Of a DNA stretch of 64,000 nt, positions 42,797-52,368 are shown one piece after another (positions within the stretch are counted from its first letter, which is position 1; each line of letters opens with the position of its first letter). This DNA is from Mycolicibacterium litorale. GTDB taxonomy: Bacteria; Actinomycetota; Actinomycetes; Mycobacteriales; Mycobacteriaceae. A model generated the notes under the pieces. That model worked only from the letters and a program-made list of their open reading frames with translations, was not told the DNA's origin and made no database searches. The stretch lies in assembly GCF_010731695.1 (NCBI RefSeq), contig NZ_AP022586.1, positions 1,488,001 to 1,552,000 on the forward strand. Direction: 5' to 3'. The position numbers were made by a program, and so were the translations under genes.

Positions 42797-44410
42797 TCAG
42801 CCGAAGGTGCCGTGCAGGAAGCCTTCGAGCGCCGCGATGTCGAGCCGGTGTGCGGTGAACCCCAGATACCCGTCGGGGCGGATGACGAACACCGAGGTAC
42901 CTGCCGTCGAGTAGCTGCGGGCGAAGTCGCCGTCGGTGTCGCGCAGCAGCGGCAGGACCGTGCCGTCGACGTCGGCGGTCGGCGCGGCGATCAGGTACAC
43001 CTCCAGCGCGCCGCGTGCGATGCCGACGGCGGTCGCGGCGGCCGCCTCGAACCGCGCCACCTCGGCCGCGGTGGCGTCGCCGTCGGCGTAGAACAGCGCA
43101 GTGTGGTTGCGACCCAACAGCGTGAACAGTCGCAGCGGTCCCGTCACGGCCGCCCGGTGCAGCCCGTTCGCGTCGGGAGCGCGCCCGCCCGGCAGCGGTT
43201 CGGGCACCGGTCCCGCCGACGAGACGATCGGGCTATCCGCATAGGCGATCAACAGCTGTGCCTCCCGGCGCATGACGTGATCGGGGTCGTCGGAGCCGGC
43301 GCCGATACCGTGGCGGGCGCTGCGGACGGTGCGGCCGACCACCTCCTCGCCGACCGGGCGCCGCTCGGCGTCATAGCTGTCGAGAAGCCTGGGCGCGGCG
43401 TTCCCGGCGACGGCGAGCGCCAGCTTCCAGGCCAGATTGTGGGCGTCCTGGATGCCGGTGTTCATCCCCTGCGCACCGGTCGGGGGATGAATGTGGGCGG
43501 CGTCGCCGGCGACGAACACCCGGCCGCGGCCGTAGGAGTCGACGATGCGATGGCTGATCCGGAACACCGATGACCAGCGCAGATTGCGTGCGGTCGTGGG
43601 TTCGGGCGCCAACCGGTCGAGCACCGCCTGGATGTGACGGAGTTCCGGTGCCCGGCCCGCCTCGAAGCCGTGCGCGACGGCGCCGCGCGATTCGGTGGCC
43701 AGTTCGTCGGGCACCAGCATCGACATCCGGTAGCGGTTGCGCCCCGGCAGCGGGATGCAGACCAGCAGATCGTCGGTCACGCCGTCGGTCTGGTGCATGG
43801 ACCGGATGGCGTAGCCGCGCGGTTGCGACCAGTCGACCTCGACGTCGCCGAGCATGTACTGCTCCTCGAACGCCCCGCCCTCGAAGGTCAGCCCGAGCGT
43901 CTTGCGGACGACGCTGTGCGCGCCGTCGGCGCCGATCAGATACCGGGCCCGGACGGTGAGTTCGTCGGCGCCGGTGGAGACCGTCGCCGTCACCACGTCG
44001 TCGTCCTGGACGAATCCGGTGAGGCGCCGGCCGCGCTGTACCGACCCACCGCGCAGCGCGAGCTCCTCGCGCAGAATGCGTTCGGTCTCGTACTGCGGGA
44101 TGCAGATGAACTGGAACGGAACGTCGGCGGGCAGCGAAAGGTCGATCCGCGACACCGGCGCACCGTTGACGTAGACGCACTGGCCGTTCATCTCGATGGC
44201 GGCGTCGAGGACGGCTCGCAGCACACCCATGTTCTCGAACACCTCGAGCGTACGAGGCTGCACGCCAACGGCTTTCGCATACTGAGGCGGTTCGGTCAGC
44301 GGATCGACGATGAGGCAGTCCACGCCCCGCCTGGTGAGTTCGATGGCCGCGGTGAGCCCGACGGGACCCGCGCCGGCGATGAGGACCTGGGTGTTCGCGG
44401 TGCCGGGCAC
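42797..44410 (-). CDS. FAD-dependent aromatic monooxygenase, phenol hydroxylase/PheA-TfdB family
   Basis: The 537-residue enzyme has FAD motifs TQVLIAGAGPVGLTAAIELTRRGVD, then the DG motif (about 155: RYLIGADGAHSVVRK) and GRVFVAGDAAHIHPPTGAQGMNTGIQDAHNLAWKLAL with the GD motif. The C-terminal thioredoxin-like domain is reduced. This group hydroxylates phenols and polyketide-like aromatics using NAD(P)H. GTG 44410 is chosen; the upstream frame continues antisense to the GNAT gene. It precedes two ABC exporters on the same strand and occupies roughly the place where M. tuberculosis has ilvG on the other side, an insertion relative to the reference order. Confidence 0.85.
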   Translation of the reverse strand: MPGTANTQVLIAGAGPVGLTAAIELTRRGVDCLIVDPLTEPPQYAKAVGVQPRTLEVFENMGVLRAVLDAAIEMNGQCVYVNGAPVSRIDLSLPADVPFQFICIPQYETERILREELALRGGSVQRGRRLTGFVQDDDVVTATVSTGADELTVRARYLIGADGAHSVVRKTLGLTFEGGAFEEQYMLGDVEVDWSQPRGYAIRSMHQTDGVTDDLLVCIPLPGRNRYRMSMLVPDELATESRGAVAHGFEAGRAPELRHIQAVLDRLAPEPTTARNLRWSSVFRISHRIVDSYGRGRVFVAGDAAHIHPPTGAQGMNTGIQDAHNLAWKLALAVAGNAAPRLLDSYDAERRPVGEEVVGRTVRSARHGIGAGSDDPDHVMRREAQLLIAYADSPIVSSAGPVPEPLPGGRAPDANGLHRAAVTGPLRLFTLLGRNHTALFYADGDATAAEVARFEAAAATAVGIARGALEVYLIAAPTADVDGTVLPLLRDTDGDFARSYSTAGTSVFVIRPDGYLGFTAHRLDIAALEGFLHGTFG

Positions 44411-44485
44411 AGCCAAGTATGTCGTGGCGGCGCCGCCGCGGCGGGGTTTCAAGATCTTTGTCGTCGCGCCCGGCATGCTGGGCGC

Positions 44486-45337
44486 ATGCGGTTGCGCTTC
44501 CATTCCGACGTCGAGGACTTCGCGTCGTCGGCGGTGCCCTGGTACGCGCGCCGGCCGTTGGTGCACACCGTCGAACTGACGCTGCTGCGCGAAGGTGTGC
44601 CCTCCGACGAGGTCCCGCTGCTGATGACCGTGTGGGACGGCGCAGGAGCCGGTGCGGAACTGCTCGGCGCCGCGATCAGGACGCCGCCCCTGCCGTTGCT
44701 CTGTGGCGGCCTGTCCACCGCGCCGACCGGCGAGGTGGTCGGGGACATGGTCGCGGCGGGCCTGACCCTGCCCGGGGCCCGCGGTCCCCGCGGGGCCACC
44801 GAACCGTTCGCGCGACAGTGGTGCGACGCGACCGGCGCCGTACCGACCCCGACCTCCGCCGAACGGCTCTACCGGCTGGGGACGCTCACGGCGCCCTCCG
44901 GAGTGCCCGGCGGTCACCGCGTCGCGCGCAAAGCCGACGAACCGGTGCTCGTCAAGTACCAGTGCGAGTTCGCCGCCGAGGCGTTCGGTCACGTCCCGGA
45001 CCCGGCCAGGGCCGCGGCGAGTCTGACCGCCGCGGCCGAGGCCGGCAACGCCTACCTGTTGTGGACCGCGGCGGGGGCGCCGGTCAGCATGGCCGGGGTG
45101 CGCCGTCCGGCCGCCGGGGTCTCCCGGATCGGTCCGGTGTACACCGCGCCGGAGGTGCGGGGTCGCGGGTACGGGGCGGCGGTCACCGCGGCCGCCTGCC
45201 GGTGGGCGCTGGCCGCGGGCGCCACCCAGGTGGTGCTGTTCGCCGACCTCGACAACCCGACGAGCAACCGGGTCTACCAGAGGCTGGGATTCGTGCCGGT
45301 GGGTGATTCGGTCACGGTCGACTTCCGCGTACCGTAA
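44486..45337 (+). CDS. GNAT family acetyltransferase
   Basis: The 283-residue protein has a poorly conserved N-terminal half and a C-terminal GNAT domain (about 150-280). The acetyl-CoA-binding stretch is [25 protein letters not shown], followed by [26 protein letters not shown], typical of the FR47/Eis-adjacent group. It lies 4 bp upstream of secA2 on the same strand, so transcription may run into it. The target amine is unknown. ATG 44486 is divergent from the flavoprotein by 75 bp. Confidence 0.85.
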   Translation: MRLRFHSDVEDFASSAVPWYARRPLVHTVELTLLREGVPSDEVPLLMTVWDGAGAGAELLGAAIRTPPLPLLCGGLSTAPTGEVVGDMVAAGLTLPGARGPRGATEPFARQWCDATGAVPTPTSAERLYRLGTLTAPSGVPGGHRVARKADEPVLVKYQCEFAAEAFGHVPDPARAAASLTAAAEAGNAYLLWTAAGAPVSMAGVRRPAAGVSRIGPVYTAPEVRGRGYGAAVTAAACRWALAAGATQVVLFADLDNPTSNRVYQRLGFVPVGDSVTVDFRVP

Positions 45338-45341
45338 ACGT

Positions 45342-47678
45342 GTGCCCAAGACGACTACACGCACCCCCGGCCGCCTGAGCGGCAAGTTCTGGAAACTGCT
45401 CGGCGCCTCCACCGAGAAGAACCAGGGCCGGTCGCTGGCACAGGTGCAAGCCGCGGCGGACTTCGAGAAGAAAGCCGCCGATCTCGACGACGAGCAGCTG
45501 CGCAAGGCCGCCAAACTGCTGCGCCTCGACGATCTCTCCGAGTCGTCCGACATCCCGCAGTTCCTGGCCATCGCGCGGGAGGCCGCCGAGCGCAGCACGT
45601 CCCTTCGCCCGTTCGACGTCCAGCTCCTCGGCGCGCTGCGCATGCTCGCCGGCGACGTCGTGGAGATGGCCACCGGGGAGGGCAAGACGCTGTCGGGTGC
45701 GATCGCCGCCGCGGGCTACGCGCTGGCCGGGCGCAGCGTGCACGTCATCACGATCAACGACTATCTCGCCCGCCGCGACGCCGAATGGATGGGCCCGCTG
45801 ATCGAGGCGCTGGGGCTGAGCGTCGGCTGGATCACCGGCGAATCGACCGCCGAGGAACGCCGCAAGGCCTATACCTGCGACGTCACCTACGCCTCGGTCA
45901 ACGAGATCGGCTTCGACGTCCTGCGCGACCAGCTGGTGACCGACGTGGCGGACCTCGTCTCGCCCAACCCGGACGTGGCGCTCATCGACGAAGCCGACTC
46001 GGTCCTCGTCGACGAGGCCCTCGTGCCGCTGGTGCTGGCCGGCACCAGCCACCGCGAGACCCCGCGCGTCGAGCTGATCCGCATGGTCGGCGAGCTGACC
46101 CCCGGCCGCGATTACGACACCGACGCCGACAGCCGCAACGTGCACCTCACCGACGAGGGCGCCCGCAAACTCGAGGCGAAGCTCGGCGGTATCGACCTCT
46201 ACTCCGAAGAACACGTGGGCACCACGCTGACCGAGGTGAACGTCGCCCTGCACGCCCATGTGCTGCTGCAGCGCGACGTGCACTACATCGTGCGCGACGA
46301 CGCGGTGCACCTCATCAACGCCTCCCGCGGCCGCATCGCCCAGCTGCAGCGCTGGCCCGACGGCCTGCAGGCGGCGGTCGAGGCGAAGGAGGGCATCGCC
46401 ACCACCGAGACCGGTGAGGTGCTCGACACCATCACCGTCCAGGCGCTGATCAACCGGTACCCGACCGTGTGCGGGATGACCGGTACGGCGCTGGCCGCGG
46501 GCGAGCAGCTCCGGCAGTTCTACAAGCTGGGCGTGTCGCCGATCGAGCCGAACAAGCCGAACATCCGCGAGGACGAATCGGACCGGGTGTACGTGACCGC
46601 GGCGGCCAAGATCGACGCGATCATCGAACACATCGAAGAGGTCCACCGGACCGGCCAACCGGTGCTGGTCGGCACCCAGGACGTCGCCGAGTCCGAGGAG
46701 CTGCACGAGAAGCTGATCAAGCGTGGGGTGCCGGCGGTGGTGCTCAACGCCAAGAATGACGCCGAGGAGGCCCGCGTCATCGCCGAGGCGGGCAAGCTCG
46801 GGGCCGTCACGGTGTCCACCCAGATGGCCGGGCGGGGCACCGACATCCGGCTCGGCGGATCCGACGTAGACGAGCATGCCGCCGAACATGAACGAGTGGT
46901 CGAGTTGGGCGGTCTGCACGTCGTCGGCACCGGCAGGCACAACACCCAGCGACTGGACAATCAGCTGCGGGGCCGCGCCGGCCGTCAGGGCGACCCGGGG
47001 TCGTCGGTGTTCTTCTCCAGCTGGGACGACGAACTCGTCCAGGCCCATCTCGAACCGAACAAGCGCCCGATGCAGGCCGACGAGAACGGTCGCGTGCTGA
47101 CCGACAAGGCGGCGGCCCTGCTCGACCACGCCCAGCGCGTGGCCGAGGGACGCCTGCTCGACGTGCACGCCAACACCTGGCGCTACAACCAGCTCACCGC
47201 CCAGCAGCGCGCGATCATCGTCGAACGACGAGATGCCTTGCTGCGCACCCCCACTGCCCGAGAAGAACTCGCCGAGCTCTCGCCCAAGCGTTACGCGGAG
47301 CTCTCGGAGCAACTGTCCGAGGAGCGGCTGGAAGAGATCTGCCGGCGCATCATGCTGTACCACCTCGACCGCGGCTGGTGCGAGCATCTGGCCTACCTGG
47401 CCGACATCCGCGAGAGCATTCATCTGCGTGCGCTGGGTCGGCAGAACCCGCTCGACGAATTCCACCGGATGGCCGTCGACGCGTTCGCCTCGCTGGCCGC
47501 CGACGCGATCGAAGCGGCCCAGCAGACGTTCGAGACCGCACCGTCCATCGAGGACGAACCGGGCGTCGATCTGTCCAAGCTCGCCCGGCCCACGTCCACG
47601 TGGACCTACATGGTCCACGACAACCCGTTGGCCGACGACACGATGGCAGCGCTGAGCCTGCCGGGGGTGTTCCGCTAG
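45342..47678 (+). CDS. secA2: accessory preprotein translocase ATPase SecA2
   Basis: The 778-residue DEAD-like ATPase has Walker A ATGEGKT, Walker [14 protein letters not shown], the motif [12 protein letters not shown], and [12 protein letters not shown]. It lacks the extended C-terminal zinc-binding tail of SecA1 and ends [26 protein letters not shown], as in mycobacterial SecA2. It drives export of a subset of proteins, including some lacking classical signals, via SecYEG. GTG 45342 lies 4 bp after the GNAT stop. Downstream pgsA2 and the DUF881 genes match the M. tuberculosis order (Rv1821-Rv1825). Confidence 0.97.
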   Translation: MPKTTTRTPGRLSGKFWKLLGASTEKNQGRSLAQVQAAADFEKKAADLDDEQLRKAAKLLRLDDLSESSDIPQFLAIAREAAERSTSLRPFDVQLLGALRMLAGDVVEMATGEGKTLSGAIAAAGYALAGRSVHVITINDYLARRDAEWMGPLIEALGLSVGWITGESTAEERRKAYTCDVTYASVNEIGFDVLRDQLVTDVADLVSPNPDVALIDEADSVLVDEALVPLVLAGTSHRETPRVELIRMVGELTPGRDYDTDADSRNVHLTDEGARKLEAKLGGIDLYSEEHVGTTLTEVNVALHAHVLLQRDVHYIVRDDAVHLINASRGRIAQLQRWPDGLQAAVEAKEGIATTETGEVLDTITVQALINRYPTVCGMTGTALAAGEQLRQFYKLGVSPIEPNKPNIREDESDRVYVTAAAKIDAIIEHIEEVHRTGQPVLVGTQDVAESEELHEKLIKRGVPAVVLNAKNDAEEARVIAEAGKLGAVTVSTQMAGRGTDIRLGGSDVDEHAAEHERVVELGGLHVVGTGRHNTQRLDNQLRGRAGRQGDPGSSVFFSSWDDELVQAHLEPNKRPMQADENGRVLTDKAAALLDHAQRVAEGRLLDVHANTWRYNQLTAQQRAIIVERRDALLRTPTAREELAELSPKRYAELSEQLSEERLEEICRRIMLYHLDRGWCEHLAYLADIRESIHLRALGRQNPLDEFHRMAVDAFASLAADAIEAAQQTFETAPSIEDEPGVDLSKLARPTSTWTYMVHDNPLADDTMAALSLPGVFR

Positions 47679-47681
47679 GTT
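47676..47681 (+). promoter_or_regulatory. possible -10 box of leaderless promoter for pgsA2
   Basis: TAGGTT fits TANNNT and ends 7 nt before ATG 47689. It overlaps the secA2 stop. It may give pgsA2 and the following genes their own transcript. Confidence 0.35.
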
Positions 47682-47688
47682 TACCCGC

Positions 47689-48291
47689 ATGGACGCCTCT
47701 GCGTCGGGGGAGCGGGACCGGATACTGACGGTGCCGAACGCGCTGTCGGTACTGCGCCTGGTGCTGGTGCCGGTGTTTCTGTGGCTGCTGTTCGGGGCGC
47801 ACGCCAACGCGTGGGCCGTCGGTGTGCTCATGTTCAGCGGCTTCTCCGACTGGGCCGACGGCAAGATCGCGCGGCTGGTCGACAACCAGTCGTCGCGCCT
47901 GGGGGAGTTGCTCGACCCGCTCGTCGACCGCATCTACATGGTGACTGTGCCGCTGGCGCTCGCCGTCCACGGCAGTGTCCCGTGGTGGTTCGTCGTCACC
48001 CTGCTGGGCCGCGATGTGGTCCTGGCGGCGACCCTGCCGCTGCTGCGCACCCGGGGCCTGGCCGCGCTGCCGGTCACCTACCTCGGCAAGGCCGCGACGT
48101 TCGCGTTGATGTCCGGTTTCCCGCTGGTGCTGCTCGGCCAGTGGGACGCCCTGTGGAGCCGCGTGGTGCTCGCCTGCGGCTGGGGTTTCCTGATCTGGGG
48201 GATGGCGCTGTACCTGTGGTCGGGCGTGCTCTACCTGGTGCAGGTGGTGATGGTCGCCAAGCGATTGCCGAAGGTCTCCCACGGTGGTTGA
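47689..48291 (+). CDS. pgsA2: CDP-alcohol phosphatidyltransferase, PgsA2-like
   Basis: The 200-residue integral membrane enzyme has the CDP-alcohol phosphotransferase signature [28 protein letters not shown], that is D-G-x2-A-R-x8-G-x3-D-x3-D. Several hydrophobic helices follow. Homologs make phosphatidylglycerophosphate or a related phospholipid; the specific product of PgsA2 in mycobacteria is less settled than PgsA3 or PgsA1. It lies 10 bp after secA2 and its end overlaps the next GTG by 8 nt, giving a coupled operon. Confidence 0.93.
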   Translation: MDASASGERDRILTVPNALSVLRLVLVPVFLWLLFGAHANAWAVGVLMFSGFSDWADGKIARLVDNQSSRLGELLDPLVDRIYMVTVPLALAVHGSVPWWFVVTLLGRDVVLAATLPLLRTRGLAALPVTYLGKAATFALMSGFPLVLLGQWDALWSRVVLACGWGFLIWGMALYLWSGVLYLVQVVMVAKRLPKVSHGG

Positions 48292-49195
48292 GGGCAGCCG
48301 CCTGCTGGGCGGATTCGATCCGGACGCGGGGCGCAACCAGCACGATGCGAACGCACCGCAGCGAATCCCGCTGCCGTCGCTGCTGCGCTCGCTGCTGTCC
48401 GAACACCTCGATCCCGGCTATGCGGCCGCCGCCGCGGCCCGGCGCGACGGTGCCGGCCGGCCACGCGCCGTCGAGTGGGGCTGGCAGGTGGCGGCGGCGC
48501 TCGCGGTGGCCGCGGTGTTCGGCATCGCCGCCGCACAGGCTCAGACCGCCGCACCCGTCACCCGCGAGGCGCAGCAGGTGCTCGCCGGCAGCGTGCGGGC
48601 GGCCGAGGCGACCGACGACCAGCTCACCGCGCAGCGCAACGAGCTGACCGCCCAGGTGGCCGCCGAGCGCCGCAGCCGCCTGGAGGGCGACGCACTGGGC
48701 CGCCGGCTGCTGGGCGAACTCGACGTGGCCGACGTCGCCGCGGCCGCGACACCGGTGATCGGGCCCGGACTCACGGTGACCGTGACCGACCCCGGGATGT
48801 CGAAGGACCTGTCGGACGTGTCCAAACAACGGGTCGCCGGGAGCCGGCAGGTGATCCTGGACCGCGACCTGCAACTGGTCGTCAACTCGCTGTGGGTCAG
48901 CGGCGCGGAAGCGGTGGCGGTCGGCGGTGTGCGCATCGGGCCCAACGTCACCATCCGGCAGGCCGGCGGGGGCATCCTCGTCGACAACCAACCCATCAGC
49001 AGCCCGTATGTCCTGCAGGTGATCGGGCCGCCCAACACGATGGCCGACACCTTCGACCGCAGCACGGGTCTGCAGCGGCTGCGGCTGCTCGAAACCTCTT
49101 ACGGCGTCGGCGTTTCGGTCAGCGCCGCCGATGCGCTCAGCCTGCCCGCCGGGTCGGTGCGGGAGGTCAACTTCGCCAGGCAGATCGGACCCTAG
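48284..49195 (+). CDS. DUF881 family membrane protein, Rv1823-like
   Basis: The 303-residue protein has an N-terminal cytoplasmic region, one membrane helix (about 65-87), a coiled-coil stretch (about 95-140: [32 protein letters not shown]) and a C-terminal DUF881 domain with [42 protein letters not shown] and [14 protein letters not shown] 48284 overlaps pgsA2 by 8 nt. This trio (DUF881, DUF1290, DUF881) is conserved in actinobacteria and other Gram-positives near cell-envelope or division genes. Its molecular role is not established. Confidence 0.93.
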   Translation: MVEGSRLLGGFDPDAGRNQHDANAPQRIPLPSLLRSLLSEHLDPGYAAAAAARRDGAGRPRAVEWGWQVAAALAVAAVFGIAAAQAQTAAPVTREAQQVLAGSVRAAEATDDQLTAQRNELTAQVAAERRSRLEGDALGRRLLGELDVADVAAAATPVIGPGLTVTVTDPGMSKDLSDVSKQRVAGSRQVILDRDLQLVVNSLWVSGAEAVAVGGVRIGPNVTIRQAGGGILVDNQPISSPYVLQVIGPPNTMADTFDRSTGLQRLRLLETSYGVGVSVSAADALSLPAGSVREVNFARQIGP

Positions 49196-49203
49196 GGAGT
49201 CAG

Positions 49204-49236
49204 ATGACGGGACACCGGATGATGGGACACAGATGA
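49204..49236 (+). other. micro-ORF coupling DUF881 gene to small basic protein gene
   Basis: ATG 49204 encodes MTGHRMMGHR and stops at TGA 49234-49236, overlapping ATG 49233 of the next gene as ATGA. The 30 coding bases consist of two imperfect 15-bp repeats, so the element seems to have grown by duplication. No ribosome site near 49204 beyond AGGGAG in the preceding 10 bp is evident. Confidence 0.5.
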
Positions 49237-49565
49237 TCGGAATCGCCGCGCTCGTCGCCGGCATCGTCCTGGGCCTCGTGTTCCGGCCGAGTGTGCCGGA
49301 CTTCGTCGAGCCCTATCTGCCCATCGCGGTGGTCGCGGCCCTCGACGCCGTATTCGGCGGTCTGCGCGCTTATCTCGAGCGGATATTCGACTCCAAGGTG
49401 TTCGTGGTGTCGTTCGTGTTCAACGTGCTCGTCGCGGCGCTCATCGTGTACGTCGGCGACCAACTGGGCGTGGGCACCCAGCTGTCCACCGCGATCATCG
49501 TCGTCCTCGGTATCCGGATCTTCGGCAACGCAGCCGCCCTGCGGCGCAGACTGTTCGGCGCCTGA
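49233..49565 (+). CDS. small basic protein, DUF1290 (Sbp) family, Rv1824-like
   Basis: The 110-residue protein has three hydrophobic segments and the family start MIGIAALVAGIVLGLVFRP, then PVVAALDAVFGGLRA-type sequence with YLERIFDSKVFVVSFVFNVLVAALIVYVGDQLGVGTQLSTAIIVVLGIRIFGN in the core. Homologs are clustered with DUF881 and with FtsQ/division or sporulation genes in other Gram-positives. Its function is unknown. ATG 49233 overlaps the micro-ORF stop; it is followed 2 bp later by the second DUF881 gene. Confidence 0.93.
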   Translation: MIGIAALVAGIVLGLVFRPSVPDFVEPYLPIAVVAALDAVFGGLRAYLERIFDSKVFVVSFVFNVLVAALIVYVGDQLGVGTQLSTAIIVVLGIRIFGNAAALRRRLFGA

Positions 49566-49567
49566 CC

Positions 49568-50389
49568 ATGACGGCGCCACCCGGACACGGAGCCGACCAC
49601 GGCAAGGGCAGACACGAGGATCCCGCCGACCATCACGGGCGCCACGAACTGCCCCCGGATGCGGAGAACCAGCAACGGCGCCCCGGGCGGACCCAGCTGG
49701 TGTTCGGCGCGCTCGGGGCGGTGCTGTGCCTGCTGCTGGGCGTCGCGATCGTCACCCAGGTCCGGCAGAACGAATCCGGCGACAACCTCGAGACGGCCCG
49801 GCCCGCCGATCTGCTGGTGTTGCTGGACTCGCTGCAGCAGCGGGAGGCCGCACTCAACACCGAGGTGGCCGATCTGCGCCGGACGCTGGAGCAGTTGGCG
49901 GCCTCGGGCAGCAACGACCAGGCGGCCATCGAGAACGCGCAGGCGCGGCTGGCGGCGCTGTCCATCCTGATCGGCGCCGTCGGCGCGACGGGACCCGGCG
50001 TTGTCATCACGATCACCGACACCACGCCCGGGGTACCGCCCGAGACGATGCTCGACGTGATCAACGAACTGCGCGCCGCGGGCGCCGAGGCGATCGAGAT
50101 CCAGGGCACCGCCGACGGGCAGCGGGTCGCCGTGCGCGTCGGGGTGGACACCTGGGTGCTCGGGCGGCCCGGAGCGCTCACGGTCGACCGGACGACGCTG
50201 AACCCGCCCTATACCGTTGTCGCGATTGGTGATCCGCCGACGCTGGCGGCCGCGATGAACATCCCGGGCGGCGCGATGGACAGTATCGAGCGGGTGGGCG
50301 GCGCGATGGCGATCCAACAGGCGGACCGGGTCGACGTCACCGCCTTGCGGCAACCGAAAGACCGCCAATACGCTCAGCCAGTCAAATAG
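49568..50389 (+). CDS. DUF881 family membrane protein, Rv1825-like
   Basis: The 273-residue protein has a His/Asp-rich disordered N-terminus (about 1-40), one membrane helix (about 43-65), a coiled coil (about 75-130: LLVLLDSLQQREAALNTEVADLRRTLEQLA) and a DUF881 domain with GATGPGVVITITDTTPGVP, LDVINELRAAGAEAIEIQG and NPPYTVVAIGDPPTL. It completes the DUF881-Sbp-DUF881 trio. ATG 49568 is 2 bp after the small basic protein stop. Probably acts at the cytoplasmic membrane with the other two proteins. Confidence 0.92.
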   Translation: MTAPPGHGADHGKGRHEDPADHHGRHELPPDAENQQRRPGRTQLVFGALGAVLCLLLGVAIVTQVRQNESGDNLETARPADLLVLLDSLQQREAALNTEVADLRRTLEQLAASGSNDQAAIENAQARLAALSILIGAVGATGPGVVITITDTTPGVPPETMLDVINELRAAGAEAIEIQGTADGQRVAVRVGVDTWVLGRPGALTVDRTTLNPPYTVVAIGDPPTLAAAMNIPGGAMDSIERVGGAMAIQQADRVDVTALRQPKDRQYAQPVK

Positions 50390-50436
50390 CGCGCCGGCCA
50401 CCTGGCCGGTGGCGCATCGCACGCCAGAGGAGACCC

Positions 50437-50832
50437 GTGACTGACATCCCAGCAGAGCTGTACTACACCGACGAACACGAGTGGGTGCTCCGCACGGGTG
50501 ACGACACCCTCCGCGTCGGCATCACCGACTACGCGCAGTCCGCGCTCGGTGACGTCGTGTTCGTCCAGCTGCCCGAGGTCGGGGCCGAGCTGGCCGCGGG
50601 CGACTCGTTCGGTGAGGTGGAGTCCACCAAGTCGGTCTCGGATCTCTACGCGCCGGTCAGCGCGAAAGTGCTTGCCGTCAACGCGAATCTGGAGGGCAGC
50701 CCCGATCTGGTCAACTCCGATCCCTACGGCGAGGGCTGGCTGGTCGACCTGCAGCTCGACGCCGACGACATGGAAGCCGCGCTGGGCGGTCTCCTCGACG
50801 CGGACGGCTACCGTGGCGTCGTGACCGAGTGA
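50437..50832 (+). CDS. gcvH: glycine cleavage system H protein
   Basis: The 131-residue lipoyl carrier has the H-protein layout YYTDEHEWVLRTGDD...VGITDYAQSALGDVVFVQLPEVG and the lipoylation Lys65 in VESTKSVSDL, then GEGWLVDLQLD. It shuttles the aminomethyl group between GcvP, GcvT and lipoamide dehydrogenase. gcvT and gcvP are not in this window, as is usual for mycobacteria. GTG 50437 has AGAGGAG 5 nt upstream. It sits between the DUF881 trio and garA, as in M. tuberculosis Rv1826. Confidence 0.97.
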   Translation: MTDIPAELYYTDEHEWVLRTGDDTLRVGITDYAQSALGDVVFVQLPEVGAELAAGDSFGEVESTKSVSDLYAPVSAKVLAVNANLEGSPDLVNSDPYGEGWLVDLQLDADDMEAALGGLLDADGYRGVVTE

Positions 50833-51002
50833 GTTGTTGTTAGGGTGCTGCAGACGGTTCGACCATCTTCGGCCGAGTGAAATCAACGAGGGGCGGATCC
50901 GGCCGTGGTGGACACAGCGACGTCCACTGCGCGGTACGGTCGACGTGAAACGACGGCTGGACACCGGCCGGATACGCCACAGCAGCCAGTGAGGAGCAGC
51001 GG

Positions 51003-51482
51003 GTGACGGAAAAGGACATCAACTCTGGGGGCGACCAGACGTCTGAAGAAGTCACCGTAGAGACGACCTCCGTCTTCCGGGCCGACTTCCTCAACGAACT
51101 CGACGCGCCGCCGGCGGCGGGGTCCGAGAGTGCGGTCTCCGGTGTCGAGGGCCTGCCGGTCGGCTCGGCGCTGCTGGTCGTCAAGCGCGGCCCGAACGCG
51201 GGTTCCCGGTTCCTGCTGGATCAGCCGACCACTTCGGCCGGGCGCCACCCCGACAGCGACATCTTCCTGGACGACGTGACGGTCAGCCGCCGGCATGCCG
51301 AGTTCCGGCTGGAGAGCGGTGAGTTCCAGGTCGTCGACGTCGGCAGCCTCAACGGCACCTACGTCAACCGCGAACCCGTGGACTCCGCGGTGCTGGCCAA
51401 CGGCGACGAGGTGCAGATCGGCAAGTTCCGCCTGGTGTTCCTGACCGGGCCCAGCACCGATGAGAACGGCCCGAGCAGCTAG
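51003..51482 (+). CDS. garA: FHA-domain metabolic regulator GarA
   Basis: The 159-residue protein has the conserved N-terminal phospho-motif VETTSVF with Thr21 and Thr22 at the positions phosphorylated by PknG and PknB in M. tuberculosis GarA. A FHA domain (about 58-145) follows, with AGRHPDSDIFLDDVTVSRRHAEF and SLNGTYVNREPV. GarA inhibits 2-oxoglutarate dehydrogenase and glutamate dehydrogenase and stimulates glutamate synthase until phosphorylated. GTG 51003 follows GAGGAG. A GTGGAC/GTCCAC inverted repeat at 50908-50927 lies upstream and may be regulatory. Confidence 0.97.
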   Translation: MTEKDINSGGDQTSEEVTVETTSVFRADFLNELDAPPAAGSESAVSGVEGLPVGSALLVVKRGPNAGSRFLLDQPTTSAGRHPDSDIFLDDVTVSRRHAEFRLESGEFQVVDVGSLNGTYVNREPVDSAVLANGDEVQIGKFRLVFLTGPSTDENGPSS

Positions 51483-51489
51483 GTGGCCG

Positions 51490-51516
51490 ATGAGCGCCGG
51501 CGCGACGAGTAAATGA
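51490..51516 (+). other. micro-ORF between garA and the MerR gene
   Basis: ATG 51490 encodes MSAGATSK and stops at TGA 51514-51516, overlapping ATG 51513 of the MerR gene as ATGA. The coding sequence starts ATGAGCGC, like the tandem elements at 23098-23197, and contains a GCGCCGGCGC palindrome. It looks like a single diverged copy of the same kind of stop-start element. Confidence 0.5.
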
Positions 51517-52265
51517 GCCAACCCGACAGCCCCGCACTCACCGGGATGTCGATCGGAGCGGTCCTGGATCTGCTGCGACCGGACTTCCCGGACGTGACGA
51601 TCTCCAAGATCCGGTTCCTGGAGGCCGAAGGCCTGGTCACCCCGGAGCGCACCGCATCGGGGTACCGGCGGTTCACCGCGTACGACTGCGCGCGCCTGCG
51701 CTTCATCCTGACCGCCCAGCGGGATCAGTACCTGCCGCTCAAGGTCATCAAGGCCCAGCTCGACGCCCAGCCCGACGGCGCCCTGCCGCCATCCGCTCCG
51801 TCCCACCCGGCGCCGTATCCGGCGCCCCGGCTGGTGCCGGTGGGGGCCGGCGGGGATGCGGTGGCCAGTGTGGCGCCCACCCGGGTCCGCCTCAGCCGCG
51901 AAGACCTGCTCGAGCGGTCCGGCGTCGACGACGACCTGCTGGCGGCGTTGATCAAGGCGGGGGTGATCACCCCCTCTTCCAAGGCCGGCGGCGGGATTTT
52001 CTTCGACGAACACTCGGTTGTGATCGCGCAGTGTGCCCGCGCCCTCGCCGACTACGGCGTCGAGCCGCGCCACCTGCGCGCTTTCCGGTCCGCGGCCGAC
52101 CGCCAGTCGGATCTGATCGCCCAGATCGCCGGCCCGGTGGGCAAGGCAGGCACCACCGGCGCGCGCGACCGGGCCGACGACCTGGCCCGCGAAGTGGCCG
52201 CTCTGGCCATCACCCTGCACACATCATTGATCAAATCGGCCGTACGCGACGTACTGGATCGCTGA
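51513..52265 (+). CDS. MerR-family regulator, Rv1828-like
   Basis: The 250-residue regulator has an N-terminal winged HTH (about 8-80): [55 protein letters not shown] second half contains [29 protein letters not shown] and [29 protein letters not shown]. It matches the M. tuberculosis Rv1828 position, just after garA. Target genes are unknown. ATG 51513 overlaps the micro-ORF stop. Confidence 0.92.
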   Translation: MSQPDSPALTGMSIGAVLDLLRPDFPDVTISKIRFLEAEGLVTPERTASGYRRFTAYDCARLRFILTAQRDQYLPLKVIKAQLDAQPDGALPPSAPSHPAPYPAPRLVPVGAGGDAVASVAPTRVRLSREDLLERSGVDDDLLAALIKAGVITPSSKAGGGIFFDEHSVVIAQCARALADYGVEPRHLRAFRSAADRQSDLIAQIAGPVGKAGTTGARDRADDLAREVAALAITLHTSLIKSAVRDVLDR

Positions 52266-52368
52266 GGATTAGACTCGCAACGACGGCTCGTTCGTCACGT
52301 CAGGTCGCAACATCTGACACGCAGCACCGAAGAACGACAAGCACACTGGTGCGAAAGGGCAGACACAG

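Noticed and set aside
42797..45342. Degraded ilvG remnant in the place expected from M. tuberculosis
   Set aside because: No acetolactate-synthase motif in any frame; the interval is filled with the flavoprotein and GNAT genes.
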